NCBI GenBank assembly: GCA_031289755.1
Contig: JAITOU010000023.1
Span: 1 to 64,000, forward strand
Reading direction: 5' to 3'
Source: Clostridiales bacterium
GTDB taxonomy: Bacteria > Bacillota > Clostridia > Christensenellales > JAISNN01
Length of the DNA: 64,000 nt
Positions within the stretch are counted from its first letter, which is position 1; every line of letters starts with the position of its first letter. Under the pieces are notes generated by a model. It made no database searches. It was not told the DNA's origin and saw only the letters and a program-made list of their open reading frames with translations. Shown piece after piece: positions 25,580 to 33,628 of the stretch. A program made the translations under genes and the position numbers.

Positions 25580-27046
25580 ATGGCAGATTATGATTACATC
25601 GTTATCGGCGCGGGTCCCGGCGGAGCTACGGCGGCAAGCTTGCTTGCGCACGACGGTAAGCGCGTTTTGCTTGCGGACAAAAATCCGAGCGCAGGCGGCA
25701 AGATGATGACCTTTCACAACGGCGGACATACATACGAATTGTTTCCGCAAAACTTAATTCCTTATGCGCCGTCGCTTTTTGAACGGCTTAGCGAAACGGT
25801 CGGTAAACCGGTCAGAAACGTCGCGGCGGAGATAGATGACAAGGTCAACATTTTATACGGCGACCGAAGCGGTAAGGTTCATTTGCTTGACCCGAAGGAC
25901 TTCAAAACCTTTAAGGCAATCGGCATAAAGGGCTTTAAGAATACGCTGCAAACAGTGCTTGTCATGCTGAAACTTCTCAAAATGAAGCCGAAAAAAATTG
26001 CGGCATTAGAGAAAATATCCGCACTCGATTATATGAACGGTCTTAAAATGCCCGAAGCGTTGCGCGTATTTGTAACGGCATCCTTCGGCGAGGGCGCGTT
26101 TGAAATGACGAGCGACAAAGTCCCCGCGGCACATTTGGTGCGCATATTTCAAACGTCAATGGACTCAAAAAAGTACCCGACGCCACGTTATTATGAAGGC
26201 GGTATCGGCGGCTTCTTTGACAGAATGGTGGAAACCGTTACCGACAACGGCGGCAAAATCTTATGGAAAACACGGGTAAAATCAATCGATACGGAGAACG
26301 GAAGGGTTGTTGGAATTACTACGGAGAGCGGAGAAAAATATACCGCGCCGATTGTCGTATCTAACGCGGGGCTTCGTCAAACGGTGTTAAAGCTCGTTGG
26401 CGAAAGCAATTTTACCCCCGAATACGCCGAACGCATAAAGGGCTTACAAAGCAATCTTGCCGATGTGGGCTATCGCTTTTTTACAACGCAAAGGGTATTG
26501 CAATACTCGACATATGTATACTATCCGTATAACTGTCTTGAAACGTGGGCTGATTTTGAAGAGGTACGCGACGGCAAGAAAAAACCGACCGGCAACTATA
26601 TTTATATAGGCAGCAAATCGGTTTATCCTACTATCTCTCCCGACGGTGAAAAACAGGTAATATATGCGGTTATGAGCGCACACCCCGACCCGGAGCAGGA
26701 CATAACGCCGCAGCTTGCCTATATCGACGAAAAATTAAAAATGCTATTCCCTAAGCTTTATGAAGACGGTATAATCGAAAAACGCGAGATAATGGGGCTT
26801 AAAGAGGTCAGTGCGCTCGGCGTTGACAAATTGTTCGACGGTCAAGGCGGCGAGTCCTACGGTATAGCTAATTCTATCGGACAAAGCGACGGCGACCGTC
26901 CCGTTTGTAATTTGCCGATTGAAGGGCTGTATTGCGTCGGTAACGACACCGAGGGCTTCGGTGTCGGAACGCACCGCGCCGTTGAAAGCGGATTTATCGC
27001 ATACGAAAAACTAAGGAAATATTGCGCAAATCAGGTCAAGCTTTAA
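25580..27046 (+). CDS. FAD-dependent oxidoreductase of the phytoene-desaturase/retinol-saturase type
   Basis: A 488-residue protein. The N-terminal dinucleotide motif YDYIVIGAGPGGATAASLLAHDGKRVLLADKN is classic for the FAD amine-oxidase/CrtI superfamily. C-terminal GLYCVGNDTEGFGVGTHRAVESG is the second FAD-contact motif. The length matches CrtI-like enzymes, but no carotenoid genes are nearby, so the substrate cannot be assigned. RBS AAGGAG precedes ATG 25580. The last codons and stop lie inside repeat copy C. Confidence 0.88.
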   Translation: MADYDYIVIGAGPGGATAASLLAHDGKRVLLADKNPSAGGKMMTFHNGGHTYELFPQNLIPYAPSLFERLSETVGKPVRNVAAEIDDKVNILYGDRSGKVHLLDPKDFKTFKAIGIKGFKNTLQTVLVMLKLLKMKPKKIAALEKISALDYMNGLKMPEALRVFVTASFGEGAFEMTSDKVPAAHLVRIFQTSMDSKKYPTPRYYEGGIGGFFDRMVETVTDNGGKILWKTRVKSIDTENGRVVGITTESGEKYTAPIVVSNAGLRQTVLKLVGESNFTPEYAERIKGLQSNLADVGYRFFTTQRVLQYSTYVYYPYNCLETWADFEEVRDGKKKPTGNYIYIGSKSVYPTISPDGEKQVIYAVMSAHPDPEQDITPQLAYIDEKLKMLFPKLYEDGIIEKREIMGLKEVSALGVDKLFDGQGGESYGIANSIGQSDGDRPVCNLPIEGLYCVGNDTEGFGVGTHRAVESGFIAYEKLRKYCANQVKL

Positions 27047-27070
27047 GCGGCGTATTTTTTGCGTCAAACG
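27024..27070 (+). repeat. Dispersed 3'-end repeat, copy C
   Basis: GCGCAAATCAGGTCAAGCTTTAAGCGGCGT..TTTTTTGCG element. It encodes the last residues (ANQVKL) and TAA stop of the FAD oxidoreductase and resembles copies at 13.31, 49.67 and 51.77 kb. Confidence 0.65.
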
Positions 27071-27186
27071 CCTTAGTCCGTAATCGGTTTTTTAAGCGAA
27101 AAATGCGGAGATTACCCGATAAAAAGTAAACTAAAATTATATATAATCGTTTTTTTAAGAGAAAAATCCGCAAAGGAGTTTGATTC

Positions 27187-27795
27187 ATGAACAACAAGGA
27201 AAGAAAAGCAAAAGGCTTGGTTTATCATTACGACGACCCTGAAATCATGGGAAAACAAATGGAATATTTGGAGATTCTGCATGATTATAACGCGACAAGA
27301 CCTTTGGAGTATGAAAGAAAGAGAGAGCTTTTAAAGGAAATGTTTGCCGAAATCGGCGACGGTTGCCACATCGAAACTCCCGTACACGCAAATTGGGGCT
27401 GTCACAACGTCCACTTCGGAAGCGGAATTTATTGCAATTCAAACGTGACGTTTGTGGACGATACGGATATCTACGTCGGCGACGATTGTTTGATTGCGCC
27501 GAATGTGGTCATATCGACGTCGGGACATCCGATATTGCCGATACTTAGAGAACACAACTACGTCTACAACCTGCCCGTGCGTATCGGCAAAAATGTGTGG
27601 ATTGGTTCGGGTGTTCAGATTATGCCGGGAGTGACGATAGGAGACAATTCCGTTATCGGAGCCGGAAGCGTTGTGACAAACGATATTCCGTCAAACGCCG
27701 TCGCCTTCGGCGTGCCTTGCAGGGTATCTCGCGAAATCGGAGAAAAAGACAAAAAATATTACTTTAAAGACAAAGAACTTGATGTGAGTGAATGA
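27187..27795 (+). CDS. Sugar O-acetyltransferase, maltose/galactoside type (left-handed beta-helix)
   Basis: A 202-residue protein. The N-terminal Mac-type segment (residues 30-60, HDYNATRPLEYERKRELLKEMF) leads into hexapeptide repeats (VHFGSGIYCNSNVTFVDD, IGKNVWIGSGVQIMPGVTIGDNSVIGAGSVVT). It transfers acetyl from acetyl-CoA to a sugar hydroxyl. RBS AAGGAG precedes ATG 27187. The stop overlaps a possible 49-codon ORF. Confidence 0.93.
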   Translation: MNNKERKAKGLVYHYDDPEIMGKQMEYLEILHDYNATRPLEYERKRELLKEMFAEIGDGCHIETPVHANWGCHNVHFGSGIYCNSNVTFVDDTDIYVGDDCLIAPNVVISTSGHPILPILREHNYVYNLPVRIGKNVWIGSGVQIMPGVTIGDNSVIGAGSVVTNDIPSNAVAFGVPCRVSREIGEKDKKYYFKDKELDVSE

Positions 27796-27937
27796 CGGAT
27801 TAGACGGCGAACGCTTCCGGCTTATAAGCTCCCGTTTCCTTGAAAAAGGCGATAAAGTCCGCTATTATCAAGAAGTAAAACACCCCGAACGCCGCCGTTT
27901 GGCGGAAGAAGGCAGAGAGCGGACAGGCGGCGGTTGA
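27788..27937 (+). CDS. Possible 49-residue ORF, unrecognised
   Basis: GTG 27788 overlaps the acetyltransferase stop and opens a frame of 49 codons ending at TGA 27937. The product is strongly basic and charged (FRLISSRFLEKGDKVRYYQE; KHPERRRLAEEGRERT). There is no good ribosome binding site and no family was recognised. It could be a coupled small protein or the remnant of a larger gene. Confidence 0.25.
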   Translation: MNDGLDGERFRLISSRFLEKGDKVRYYQEVKHPERRRLAEEGRERTGGG

Positions 27938-28063
27938 AGTGTTTCAGTTATCGAGTAAGAAAACGCCGTCTTTTTTTGTGTCGGGTATTGTAGTGAAGCC
28001 GATAACTTATAAAATTCATAATTCTATGGGATAATAGTATCAAATCAAAAAGGAGAATTCTGC

Positions 28064-28597
28064 ATGGCGAGAGCAACGACAAAAGCCGATTTGATAAAAA
28101 CTGCAAACGGTAACTTCGACAGACTTTTCGGGCTTATAGAAACGATGAGCGAAACGGAACAAAATGCAACCTTCAAATTTGGCGCGGAAGCGGGAAAGGA
28201 AGCTCATTGGGGACGCGATAAAAATATCCGCGACGTTTTAATTCATCTTTACGAATGGCATCGGCTGCTGCTTAAATGGATAGAAGCAAATACAAAGGGT
28301 GAAAGCAAACCGTTTTTGCCCGAGCCGTATAATTGGAAAACTTACGGACAAATGAACGTCGGCTTTTGGGAAAAACACCAAAGCACGCCTTACAAAAAAG
28401 CCGAAGAAATGCTCAAAGACAGCCACGCAAGGGTAATGTCCGTGATTGAGAAATTTACGGACGAAGAGCTTTTTGAAAAAGCACATTTTAAGTGGACGGG
28501 AACGTCGAGTCTTGGTCAATACTGCGTTTCGGTGACCGCGAGCCATTATGATTGGGCAACGGTCAAAGTGAAATTGCATATAAAGACGATAAGGTAA
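28064..28597 (+). CDS. ClbS/DfsB-family four-helix protein (DUF1706)
   Basis: A 177-residue all-helical protein. KADLIKTANGNFDRLFGLIE, IRDVLIHLYEWHRLLLKWI and LGQYCVSVTASHYDWATVKVK match the ClbS/DfsB/IRC4 (DUF1706) family, a DinB-like bundle. ClbS itself protects against colibactin, but most members have no assigned role, so only the fold should be inferred. RBS AGGAG precedes ATG 28064. Confidence 0.88.
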   Translation: MARATTKADLIKTANGNFDRLFGLIETMSETEQNATFKFGAEAGKEAHWGRDKNIRDVLIHLYEWHRLLLKWIEANTKGESKPFLPEPYNWKTYGQMNVGFWEKHQSTPYKKAEEMLKDSHARVMSVIEKFTDEELFEKAHFKWTGTSSLGQYCVSVTASHYDWATVKVKLHIKTIR

Positions 28598-28688
28598 TCG
28601 TACGGTATAATAAACGACAAAACGCGCTTTGCTTTTGTGCAAGCTTCTTGTAATGCAGCCGGAGCGGTTTTTTTACACCGTCAAAAAA

Positions 28689-28907
28689 CTATTTATTTAA
28701 TTCTAATATATCGTCAGCCGAACAATCAAGGCATTCGCAAAGCTTTGCAAAGGTTGACAGGGTAGGTTGTATCCGCCCCGATACATACTGCGAAACAGTA
28801 GGTTTCGATACGCCGAGATAGAGAGCTATCTCGGTTTTTGTTTTGCCGGAATGTTCGATTTCGTTTTTGATATTTTTGCTAATTCTTTCGTCCAAATTGT
28901 CGGCCAT
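28689..28907 (-). CDS. Xre-family HTH repressor
   Basis: A 72-residue protein that is nearly all one Cro/C1-type HTH (KTEIALYLGVSKPTVSQYVS, then GRIQPTLSTFAKLCECLDC). It is divergently transcribed from a small membrane protein gene. Two perfect inverted repeats lie between them, one of them within the spacer of the neighbour's promoter, so it very probably represses that gene and perhaps itself. Confidence 0.92.
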   Translation of the reverse strand: MADNLDERISKNIKNEIEHSGKTKTEIALYLGVSKPTVSQYVSGRIQPTLSTFAKLCECLDCSADDILELNK

Positions 28908-28959
28908 ATTCTTTTTATCAATCCTACTATAATAGTTTTGTAATAGTCTGAATTAATTA

Positions 28960-29012
28960 TTTAGGCTCTGCCTAAATTTTACTTGACAATTAGGCATTGC
29001 CTAACTTATAAT
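28960..29012. promoter_or_regulatory. Divergent control region with two Xre operators
   Basis: TTTAGGCTCTGCCTAAA (28960-28976) and TTAGGCATTGCCTAA (28990-29004) are perfect inverted repeats sharing TTAGGC / GCCTAA arms, with centres 29 bp apart. The second fills the spacer of a plus-strand promoter, TTGACA (28983-28988) - 18 bp - TATAAT (29007-29012). A further TAGGCA half-site lies near 29024. On the minus strand TTCAGA-17-TATAGT upstream of the Xre gene (around 28924-28952) is a fair promoter. Confidence 0.82.
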
Positions 29013-29052
29013 GTAAATAATAATAGGCAAAAAAGATTTTTGGAGTGCGTTA

Positions 29053-29511
29053 ATGTATTATGGGATTCCTATACTTGCGGCAATTTATGTGATAATGGTG
29101 CAATATTATAAAAGATATTTGATTGCTTGCGAATATTTACAAATAGACCCGACATTTGAATATTCCGTTGAAGATATAAACAATAGAATCAAATTTGCAT
29201 TATCTCAATGGGCTGCCGAAGAAAATCAAAACGATTATAAAAAATTTAGAAAGACCCTTTTATGGCTTTTAAAAAGCTATAAATACTGTGTGGGGTGGTG
29301 GTACGGTTTTGTAAAAAAATCTAAGAAATTATTAGATAAAGGGCAGTTAATCATAAATATAGATACGGTTTCGCTTGAATATATCAAAAAACCTATTGAA
29401 CAAACAAATTATGATTTTTATGCTAATAAGCAAAATAAAATGACATTAATTTTGTTGGCAATAATTGTTCCGATACTGATTATATTTTTTATCATAATTG
29501 GGACTATTTAA
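29053..29511 (+). CDS. Xre-controlled small membrane protein, unknown function
   Basis: A 152-residue protein with a hydrophobic N-terminal segment (IPILAAIYVIMVQYY) and a strong C-terminal membrane helix (LILLAIIVPILIIFFIIIGTI); the middle is charged and Tyr/Trp/Lys-rich (SYKYCVGWWYGFVKKSKKLL). No family was recognised. The gene is more AT-rich than its neighbours. GGAG lies 8 nt before ATG 29053. Tight control by a divergent Xre repressor and the terminator behind it make it a self-contained cassette; a toxic or stress-induced membrane protein is possible but unproven. Confidence 0.75.
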   Translation: MYYGIPILAAIYVIMVQYYKRYLIACEYLQIDPTFEYSVEDINNRIKFALSQWAAEENQNDYKKFRKTLLWLLKSYKYCVGWWYGFVKKSKKLLDKGQLIINIDTVSLEYIKKPIEQTNYDFYANKQNKMTLILLAIIVPILIIFFIIIGTI

Positions 29512-29545
29512 AGCGACAAGCAACGATAAATGACATTTAAGCAAA

Positions 29546-29590
29546 AAAACGGAAGGCAAATCAATAGAATTGCCTTCCGTTTTGTTTTGT
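29546..29590 (+). terminator. Terminator of the small membrane protein gene
   Basis: Fourteen-base-pair stem AAAACGGAAGGCAA / TTGCCTTCCGTTTT (29546-29559 with 29570-29583), 10-nt loop, then a T-rich tail. Confidence 0.87.
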
Positions 29591-29640
29591 AAATAATTGA
29601 TTTTTATGTTTGTTAAAATATAAAAAAAGACATTTGATAC

Positions 29641-29669
29641 TTGCTTATCGGGCTGATTTGATGTATAAT
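29641..29669 (+). promoter_or_regulatory. Promoter predicting a leaderless tfoX-like mRNA
   Basis: TTGCTT (29641-29646), 17-bp spacer, TATAAT (29664-29669). The -10 ends 6 nt before ATG 29676, so transcription should start at or next to the start codon. Confidence 0.65.
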
Positions 29670-29675
29670 AAAAGC

Positions 29676-30008
29676 ATGGCATCAACTATTTCGTTTGTTG
29701 AATATGTTTGCGATATAGGCTCTCGGGCGGGAAGTCTTATTGCCAAGCGACTGTTCGGAGAATTCGGGCTTCATTTTGACGGTAAATATATCGGCGCGAT
29801 TTGCGGTGACCAAATTTTTATCAAGCCGACAAACGCGGGCCGTGAAGTCCTAAAAACACCGAACGAGCAAGAACCTTATCAGGGTGCGGGCATTAAATAT
29901 TTTTTGATAGAGGACATCGACGACGCGGAAGCCTTTACACAGCTTCTTTTGGCAACCTGGAAAGATTTGCCGTTCCCAAAACCCAAAAAATTAAAAGAAA
30001 AGAAATAA
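29676..30008 (+). CDS. TfoX N-terminal-domain protein
   Basis: A 110-residue protein. SFVEYVCDIGSRAGSLIAKRLFGEFGLHFDGK and CGDQIFIKPTNAG match the TfoX_N domain; there is no C-terminal TfoX domain. In Proteobacteria full-length TfoX controls competence, but the role of stand-alone N domains is unknown. ATG 29676 gives the family-typical MAS start; an in-frame ATG at 29661 would overlap the -10 region. No Shine-Dalgarno sequence is present, in keeping with a leaderless message. Confidence 0.85.
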   Translation: MASTISFVEYVCDIGSRAGSLIAKRLFGEFGLHFDGKYIGAICGDQIFIKPTNAGREVLKTPNEQEPYQGAGIKYFLIEDIDDAEAFTQLLLATWKDLPFPKPKKLKEKK

Positions 30009-30055
30009 AGCTTTTTTGTTATGAGCAGCCCGTCCCGATTAAAATGCTATAAAAG

Positions 30056-30090
30056 AAAACGAACCCCGATAAAAACGGGGTTCGTTTTTT
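30056..30090. terminator. Bidirectional terminator between the tfoX-like gene and tRNA-Val
   Basis: Stem CGAACCCCG / CGGGGTTCG with flanking A and T runs (30056-30090). It can end the plus-strand gene and the minus-strand tRNA transcript. Confidence 0.88.
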
Positions 30091-30098
30091 AATGTAAT

Positions 30099-30174
30099 TG
30101 GTGGGTAATAAGGGACTCGAACCCCTGACTTTCGCCACGTCAAGACGACACTCTACCAACTGAGTTAATTACCC
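30099..30174 (-). tRNA. tRNA-Val (anticodon GAC)
   Basis: 76 nt on the minus strand with encoded CCA. Acceptor GGGTAAT / ATTACCC, D-stem ACTC / GAGT, anticodon stem TCGTC / GGCGA (one G-U) around loop TTGACGT, and T-arm AGGGG-TTCGAGT-CCCTT all fold. Anticodon GAC reads GUC/GUU valine codons. It lies 63 bp downstream of thiD on the same strand with no terminator between, so some co-transcription is possible. Confidence 0.95.
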
Positions 30175-30236
30175 AAAAACAGTATTAATATTTTATTATA
30201 AATAATTCAAAAAAGCAAGCGGATTGACGAAGTTTT

Positions 30237-31043
30237 TTATTTCGGTATTATTTTGTTCGGTATGTTGTACATATGGTTGACGGGACCTTTGCCTTGTCCT
30301 ATATTTAAACGGCTCTCTAAGGCTTCGGTGAGATAGAGCTTGGCGGCTTGGATACTTTGTGACAGAGTGTTTCCGCCGGCGAGTCCGCAGGCTATGGCGG
30401 ATGAAAGGGTACAGCCCGTTCCGTGCGTGTTGGGATTGTCTATGCGCGGAGAAAAGAACCATTGAAGCGAGCCGTTGTCGCACAGGCAGTCTGCGGCTTC
30501 GCCGTCCGTCAAATGTCCGCCCTTTAAGAGAACGGGGCGGTGTGCCTGCGCGGACAAAAGCTTGGCAGCCCTTTCCATATCGGCTTTGTCCTTTATCACG
30601 ACGCCGCATAGGGCTTGGGCTTCGGGGATATTCGGCGTGATGAGCGATGAGAGAGCAAAGAGCTTATAAAGAGCCTTTTCTCCGTCCGCCGACAAAAGGC
30701 GCGAACCGCTTGTCGATATCATCACGGGGTCGAGAACGATATTTTTTGCGGCGTATTCTTGTAACTTTACGGCGACGGCGTCGATAGTTTTCGGATTTGA
30801 GAGCATACCTATTTTGACGGCGTCGGGGAAGATATCCTTAAAGACGCAATCGATTTGAAGTGCGACAAAGTCCGGCGGCGTTTCGTGAATGCCGTATACG
30901 CCGGTTGTGTTTTGGGCGGTAAGGGCGGTGATGACGCTCATGGCGTACATTCCGTAAGCCGTTACGGTCTTGATATCCGCTTGAATGCCTGCTCCGCCGC
31001 TCGAATCCGAGCCTGCTATTGTCAAAACTTTTTTCATAATCAA
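30237..31043 (-). CDS. thiD: Hydroxymethylpyrimidine/phosphomethylpyrimidine kinase
   Basis: A 268-residue ribokinase-fold enzyme. VLTIAGSDSSGGAGIQADIK is the N-terminal substrate region, LLKGGH the middle signature and NTHGTGCTLSSAIA the anion hole with the catalytic Asp position of the family. It phosphorylates HMP and HMP-P in thiamine synthesis. It is the third gene of thiC-HAD-thiD; its ATG overlaps the HAD stop by 4 bp. The whole operon lies behind a TPP riboswitch. Confidence 0.96.
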   Translation of the reverse strand: MIMKKVLTIAGSDSSGGAGIQADIKTVTAYGMYAMSVITALTAQNTTGVYGIHETPPDFVALQIDCVFKDIFPDAVKIGMLSNPKTIDAVAVKLQEYAAKNIVLDPVMISTSGSRLLSADGEKALYKLFALSSLITPNIPEAQALCGVVIKDKADMERAAKLLSAQAHRPVLLKGGHLTDGEAADCLCDNGSLQWFFSPRIDNPNTHGTGCTLSSAIACGLAGGNTLSQSIQAAKLYLTEALESRLNIGQGKGPVNHMYNIPNKIIPK

Positions 31044-31762
31044 TCTCTATAATGTGTGTTTGATAAGCTCAAAAAGGCTTTATATTTTGTCAAATCATGC
31101 CATGAACGGATAAAAATATCCGACAGCTTCGCGACTTCCGCAGCATACGGTGATGCCGATTCGTCGTATACGCCCACTACCTTGAAGCCGGATTTTTTTG
31201 CGGTTTTGACGGCGTAGAGCGCGTCTTCAAAGACAAAGGTATCGTGTATATTCGTTCCGATAACTTCAAGACCTTTTAGGTATATATCCGCGCTGTTTCG
31301 CTTAGACGTTTTAAGCTCGGAGCAGGTGAGTACCGCTTCAAAAAAATCGGAAATGCCGTTGCGTTTGAGCGCGGCTTCGACAAGGTATCGGTCGGTCGCC
31401 GTCGCTATGCACATCTTGACGCCGCGTTCGGCAAAAAGCTTTAACAGCTCATAAATTCCGCTCTTTAACGGCGCATTAAAAAAATAAGCGTCTTCCGTCG
31501 TTTTGTTTATGCCGTCGATTATCAGCGCGATATCGTCGCTTATACAATATTCCGTGCGGAGATATCCTGCCGCTTCGGTGATACTGAGCGGACGGAGCTT
31601 TTCGCGCAAATCTTTTTTTGGAAGAATGCCTTTACCTTTTAAATAATTAATTCCGGCGGCATCCCATATCGGCATGGAATCCAAAAGCGTGCCGTCCAAA
31701 TCAAAGATAGCTCCGCGTAGGTTTTTTAGCGTTTCGGTTGCTTTAAGGCTTTCTCCGCTCAT
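31040..31762 (-). CDS. HAD-superfamily hydrolase in the thiamine operon
   Basis: A 240-residue subclass I HAD phosphatase. Motif [19 protein letters not shown] (nucleophile Asp 20), motif II CIATATD, motif III lysine in LKTSKRNS and motif [19 protein letters not shown] are all present. It resembles beta-phosphoglucomutase-type phosphatases. Overlaps of 4 bp with both thiC and thiD show tight coupling, so it plausibly removes phosphate from a thiamine intermediate (HMP-P or thiamine phosphate). That role is inferred from context only. Confidence 0.88.
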   Translation of the reverse strand: MSGESLKATETLKNLRGAIFDLDGTLLDSMPIWDAAGINYLKGKGILPKKDLREKLRPLSITEAAGYLRTEYCISDDIALIIDGINKTTEDAYFFNAPLKSGIYELLKLFAERGVKMCIATATDRYLVEAALKRNGISDFFEAVLTCSELKTSKRNSADIYLKGLEVIGTNIHDTFVFEDALYAVKTAKKSGFKVVGVYDESASPYAAEVAKLSDIFIRSWHDLTKYKAFLSLSNTHYRD

Positions 31763-33081
31763 TTCTCGTCACCGTCAAAAAGGCAGACTCTTTTGTTGTC
31801 GAGAATGGTATTTACCGTTTTGACAGCGCACATTTTTCCGCACATCGAGCAGGTGTTTTTTTCGGTCGGCGGCAGGCTTTCGTAGTAGGCGCGAGCCTTT
31901 TCGGGGTCGATAGCGCAATCGAACATCGCGTCCCAATCGAGCTTGCGCCTGGCGTCCGCCATCTTGTCGTCGATATCCCTTGCGCCGGGTATACCCTTGG
32001 CGATATCGGCGGCGTGCGCGGCGATTTTGCTTGCGATAATCCCGTCCTTGACGTCGTTTAAGTCGGGCAGTCTCAAATGCTCGGCAGGCGTCACATAGCA
32101 AAGGAAGTCCGCGCCGTTCGCCGCCGCTATCGCTCCGCCTATCGCCGAAGTGATATGGTCGTAACCGGGCGCGATGTCCGTCACGAGCGGACCGAGTACA
32201 TAAAAAGGCGCGTTATGACAGAGCTTTTTTTGAAGCAGCATATTTGCGGCTATTTCATTCAGAGCCATATGACCCGGACCTTCGACCAATACTTGTACGT
32301 CCTTTTGCCATGCGCGTTTTGTCAGATTGCCAAGCTCTATTAGCTCTCCGATTTGACCCGCGTCGGAGCTGTCGGCAAGACAGCCGGGACGGAGCGCGTC
32401 GCCAAGACTTATCGTCACGTCATATTCGTGCAGAATTTTTAAAACGTCGTCGTAGTATTCAAAAAAAGGATTTTCATTCCCCGTCATTTCCATCCACGCA
32501 AAGAGAAGCGAGCCGCCGCGTGAGACGATATTCATCTTACGTCCGGTGCGCTTAAAGGCTTCGACGGCTCGGCGGTTTATTCCGGCGTGAACGGTCACAA
32601 AATCCACGCCTTCTTCGGCGTGGACGCGCACGACTCTCAAAAAATCTTCCGCGCTTATCTTGTCGAGCTCCTTTTCTAAATATCCGATAGCGTCGTACAT
32701 AGGCACTGTGCCTATCATGGCTTTTGACGATGCGATGAGCTTTTGTCTGAATGTATTTGTCTTGCCGTAATTGCTCAAATCCATTATGGCTTCCGCACCG
32801 AATTTGTGAGCGGCTTCGACCTTTTGCAGTTCTACGGCATAGTCCTTTGCGTCGCCGGAGATACCGAGATTGACGTTGATTTTTGTCCTTAGTCCCGCGC
32901 CTATACCTTCGGCGGACAGGGCCGTATGCCTTATATTCGCCGGAATAGCAACCTGCCCCGACGCGACAAGCCCGACAAGCTTATTTATATCGATGCGTTC
33001 TTTTTGGGCTACGACGGTCATCTCCGGCGTGACTATTCCGCGTTTAGCGGCTTCCATTTGGGTATGATAATTTCTTTTCAT
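31759..33081 (-). CDS. thiC: Phosphomethylpyrimidine synthase ThiC
   Basis: A 440-residue radical SAM enzyme converting aminoimidazole ribotide to HMP-P. Typical blocks include [30 protein letters not shown] and [19 protein letters not shown]. The C-terminal cluster-binding motif reads CSMCGKMC (C-x2-C-x3-C), one residue shorter than the C-x2-C-x4-C of proteobacterial ThiC; the overall length also fits the shorter ThiC form. GGGAG lies 7 nt before ATG 33081. First gene of the operon, about 190 bp after the TPP aptamer. Confidence 0.97.
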   Translation of the reverse strand: MKRNYHTQMEAAKRGIVTPEMTVVAQKERIDINKLVGLVASGQVAIPANIRHTALSAEGIGAGLRTKINVNLGISGDAKDYAVELQKVEAAHKFGAEAIMDLSNYGKTNTFRQKLIASSKAMIGTVPMYDAIGYLEKELDKISAEDFLRVVRVHAEEGVDFVTVHAGINRRAVEAFKRTGRKMNIVSRGGSLLFAWMEMTGNENPFFEYYDDVLKILHEYDVTISLGDALRPGCLADSSDAGQIGELIELGNLTKRAWQKDVQVLVEGPGHMALNEIAANMLLQKKLCHNAPFYVLGPLVTDIAPGYDHITSAIGGAIAAANGADFLCYVTPAEHLRLPDLNDVKDGIIASKIAAHAADIAKGIPGARDIDDKMADARRKLDWDAMFDCAIDPEKARAYYESLPPTEKNTCSMCGKMCAVKTVNTILDNKRVCLFDGDEK

Positions 33082-33215
33082 AATAATACTCCCGATTTTT
33101 TTGAGATAATTGCGCTCCTATCGAAGCGGATAATGCGGACGGTTAAATAACGCCGTTCGTTTTTTTTGCGGACAGCAGATAAAATAACGGCGTCGGCGTC
33201 TTGTGAGGCAATAAG

Positions 33216-33252
33216 ATAAAAAACAAGGGGCTTCCCGAATAAGAAAGCCCCC
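33216..33252 (-). terminator. Riboswitch expression-platform terminator
   Basis: On the minus strand GGGGCTT ... AAGCCCC stem (33245-33251 with 33227-33233) followed by a T-rich tract (A run at 33217-33223). It lies 20 nt downstream of the TPP aptamer and should form when TPP is bound. Confidence 0.8.
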
Positions 33253-33272
33253 GTAAATATTTTTGTCTGCGT

Positions 33273-33355
33273 CTTCCTACGTTGGCATTATCCAAATCAG
33301 GTTAAAGGGTCGAAACAAAAGTTTCCTCTCAGCCTGTTTGCAAGCTCCCCCGTAA
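33273..33355 (-). ncRNA. TPP riboswitch (thi box)
   Basis: The minus strand carries the conserved thi-box core: GGGGGAGC, CTGAGAGG, CCCTTTAACCTGATTTGG and ATAATGCCAACGTAGGAAG, in that order and with normal spacing. It binds thiamine pyrophosphate. It lies between a promoter (33387-33416) and a terminator hairpin, so it controls thiC-HAD-thiD at the level of transcription termination. Confidence 0.96.
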
Positions 33356-33386
33356 ATTAAGGTGTCAGCGCGCCTTAACGTCTTTT

Positions 33387-33416
33387 ATATTATCATATAC
33401 GAAGATATAAAGTCAA
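33387..33416 (-). promoter_or_regulatory. Promoter of the thiamine operon
   Basis: On the minus strand TTGACT (33411-33416), 18-bp spacer, TAATAT (33387-33392), about 30 bp upstream of the aptamer. Confidence 0.65.
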
Positions 33417-33547
33417 GTTATTTGCAGGTAACGGCAAAAAAGCTTGAAAAAAGGATAAAAGTTAAATAAACATTGTGCAGAGCGGTGTTTTATTAAAAAC
33501 AAAATCAAATAAATTCTTTATTTTTGTGTATTTTTAGCGGTTTGTTA

Positions 33548-33576
33548 TTGACACGGCGATATTTGTATTGTAAAAT
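33548..33576 (+). promoter_or_regulatory. Promoter of the mazG-dus operon
   Basis: TTGACA (33548-33553), 17-bp spacer, TAAAAT (33571-33576), about 50 bp before ATG 33629. Confidence 0.8.
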
Positions 33577-33628
33577 ATTTTTTACGTCACATTAGTACAA
33601 GACAAATAAAATTTTGCGGAGTGAATGA

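Noticed and set aside
28598-28688. Hairpin and T run between the ClbS-like and Xre genes as a terminator
   Set aside because: Only a weak GC-poor stem could be drawn before the T run at about 28667; it was not convincing.
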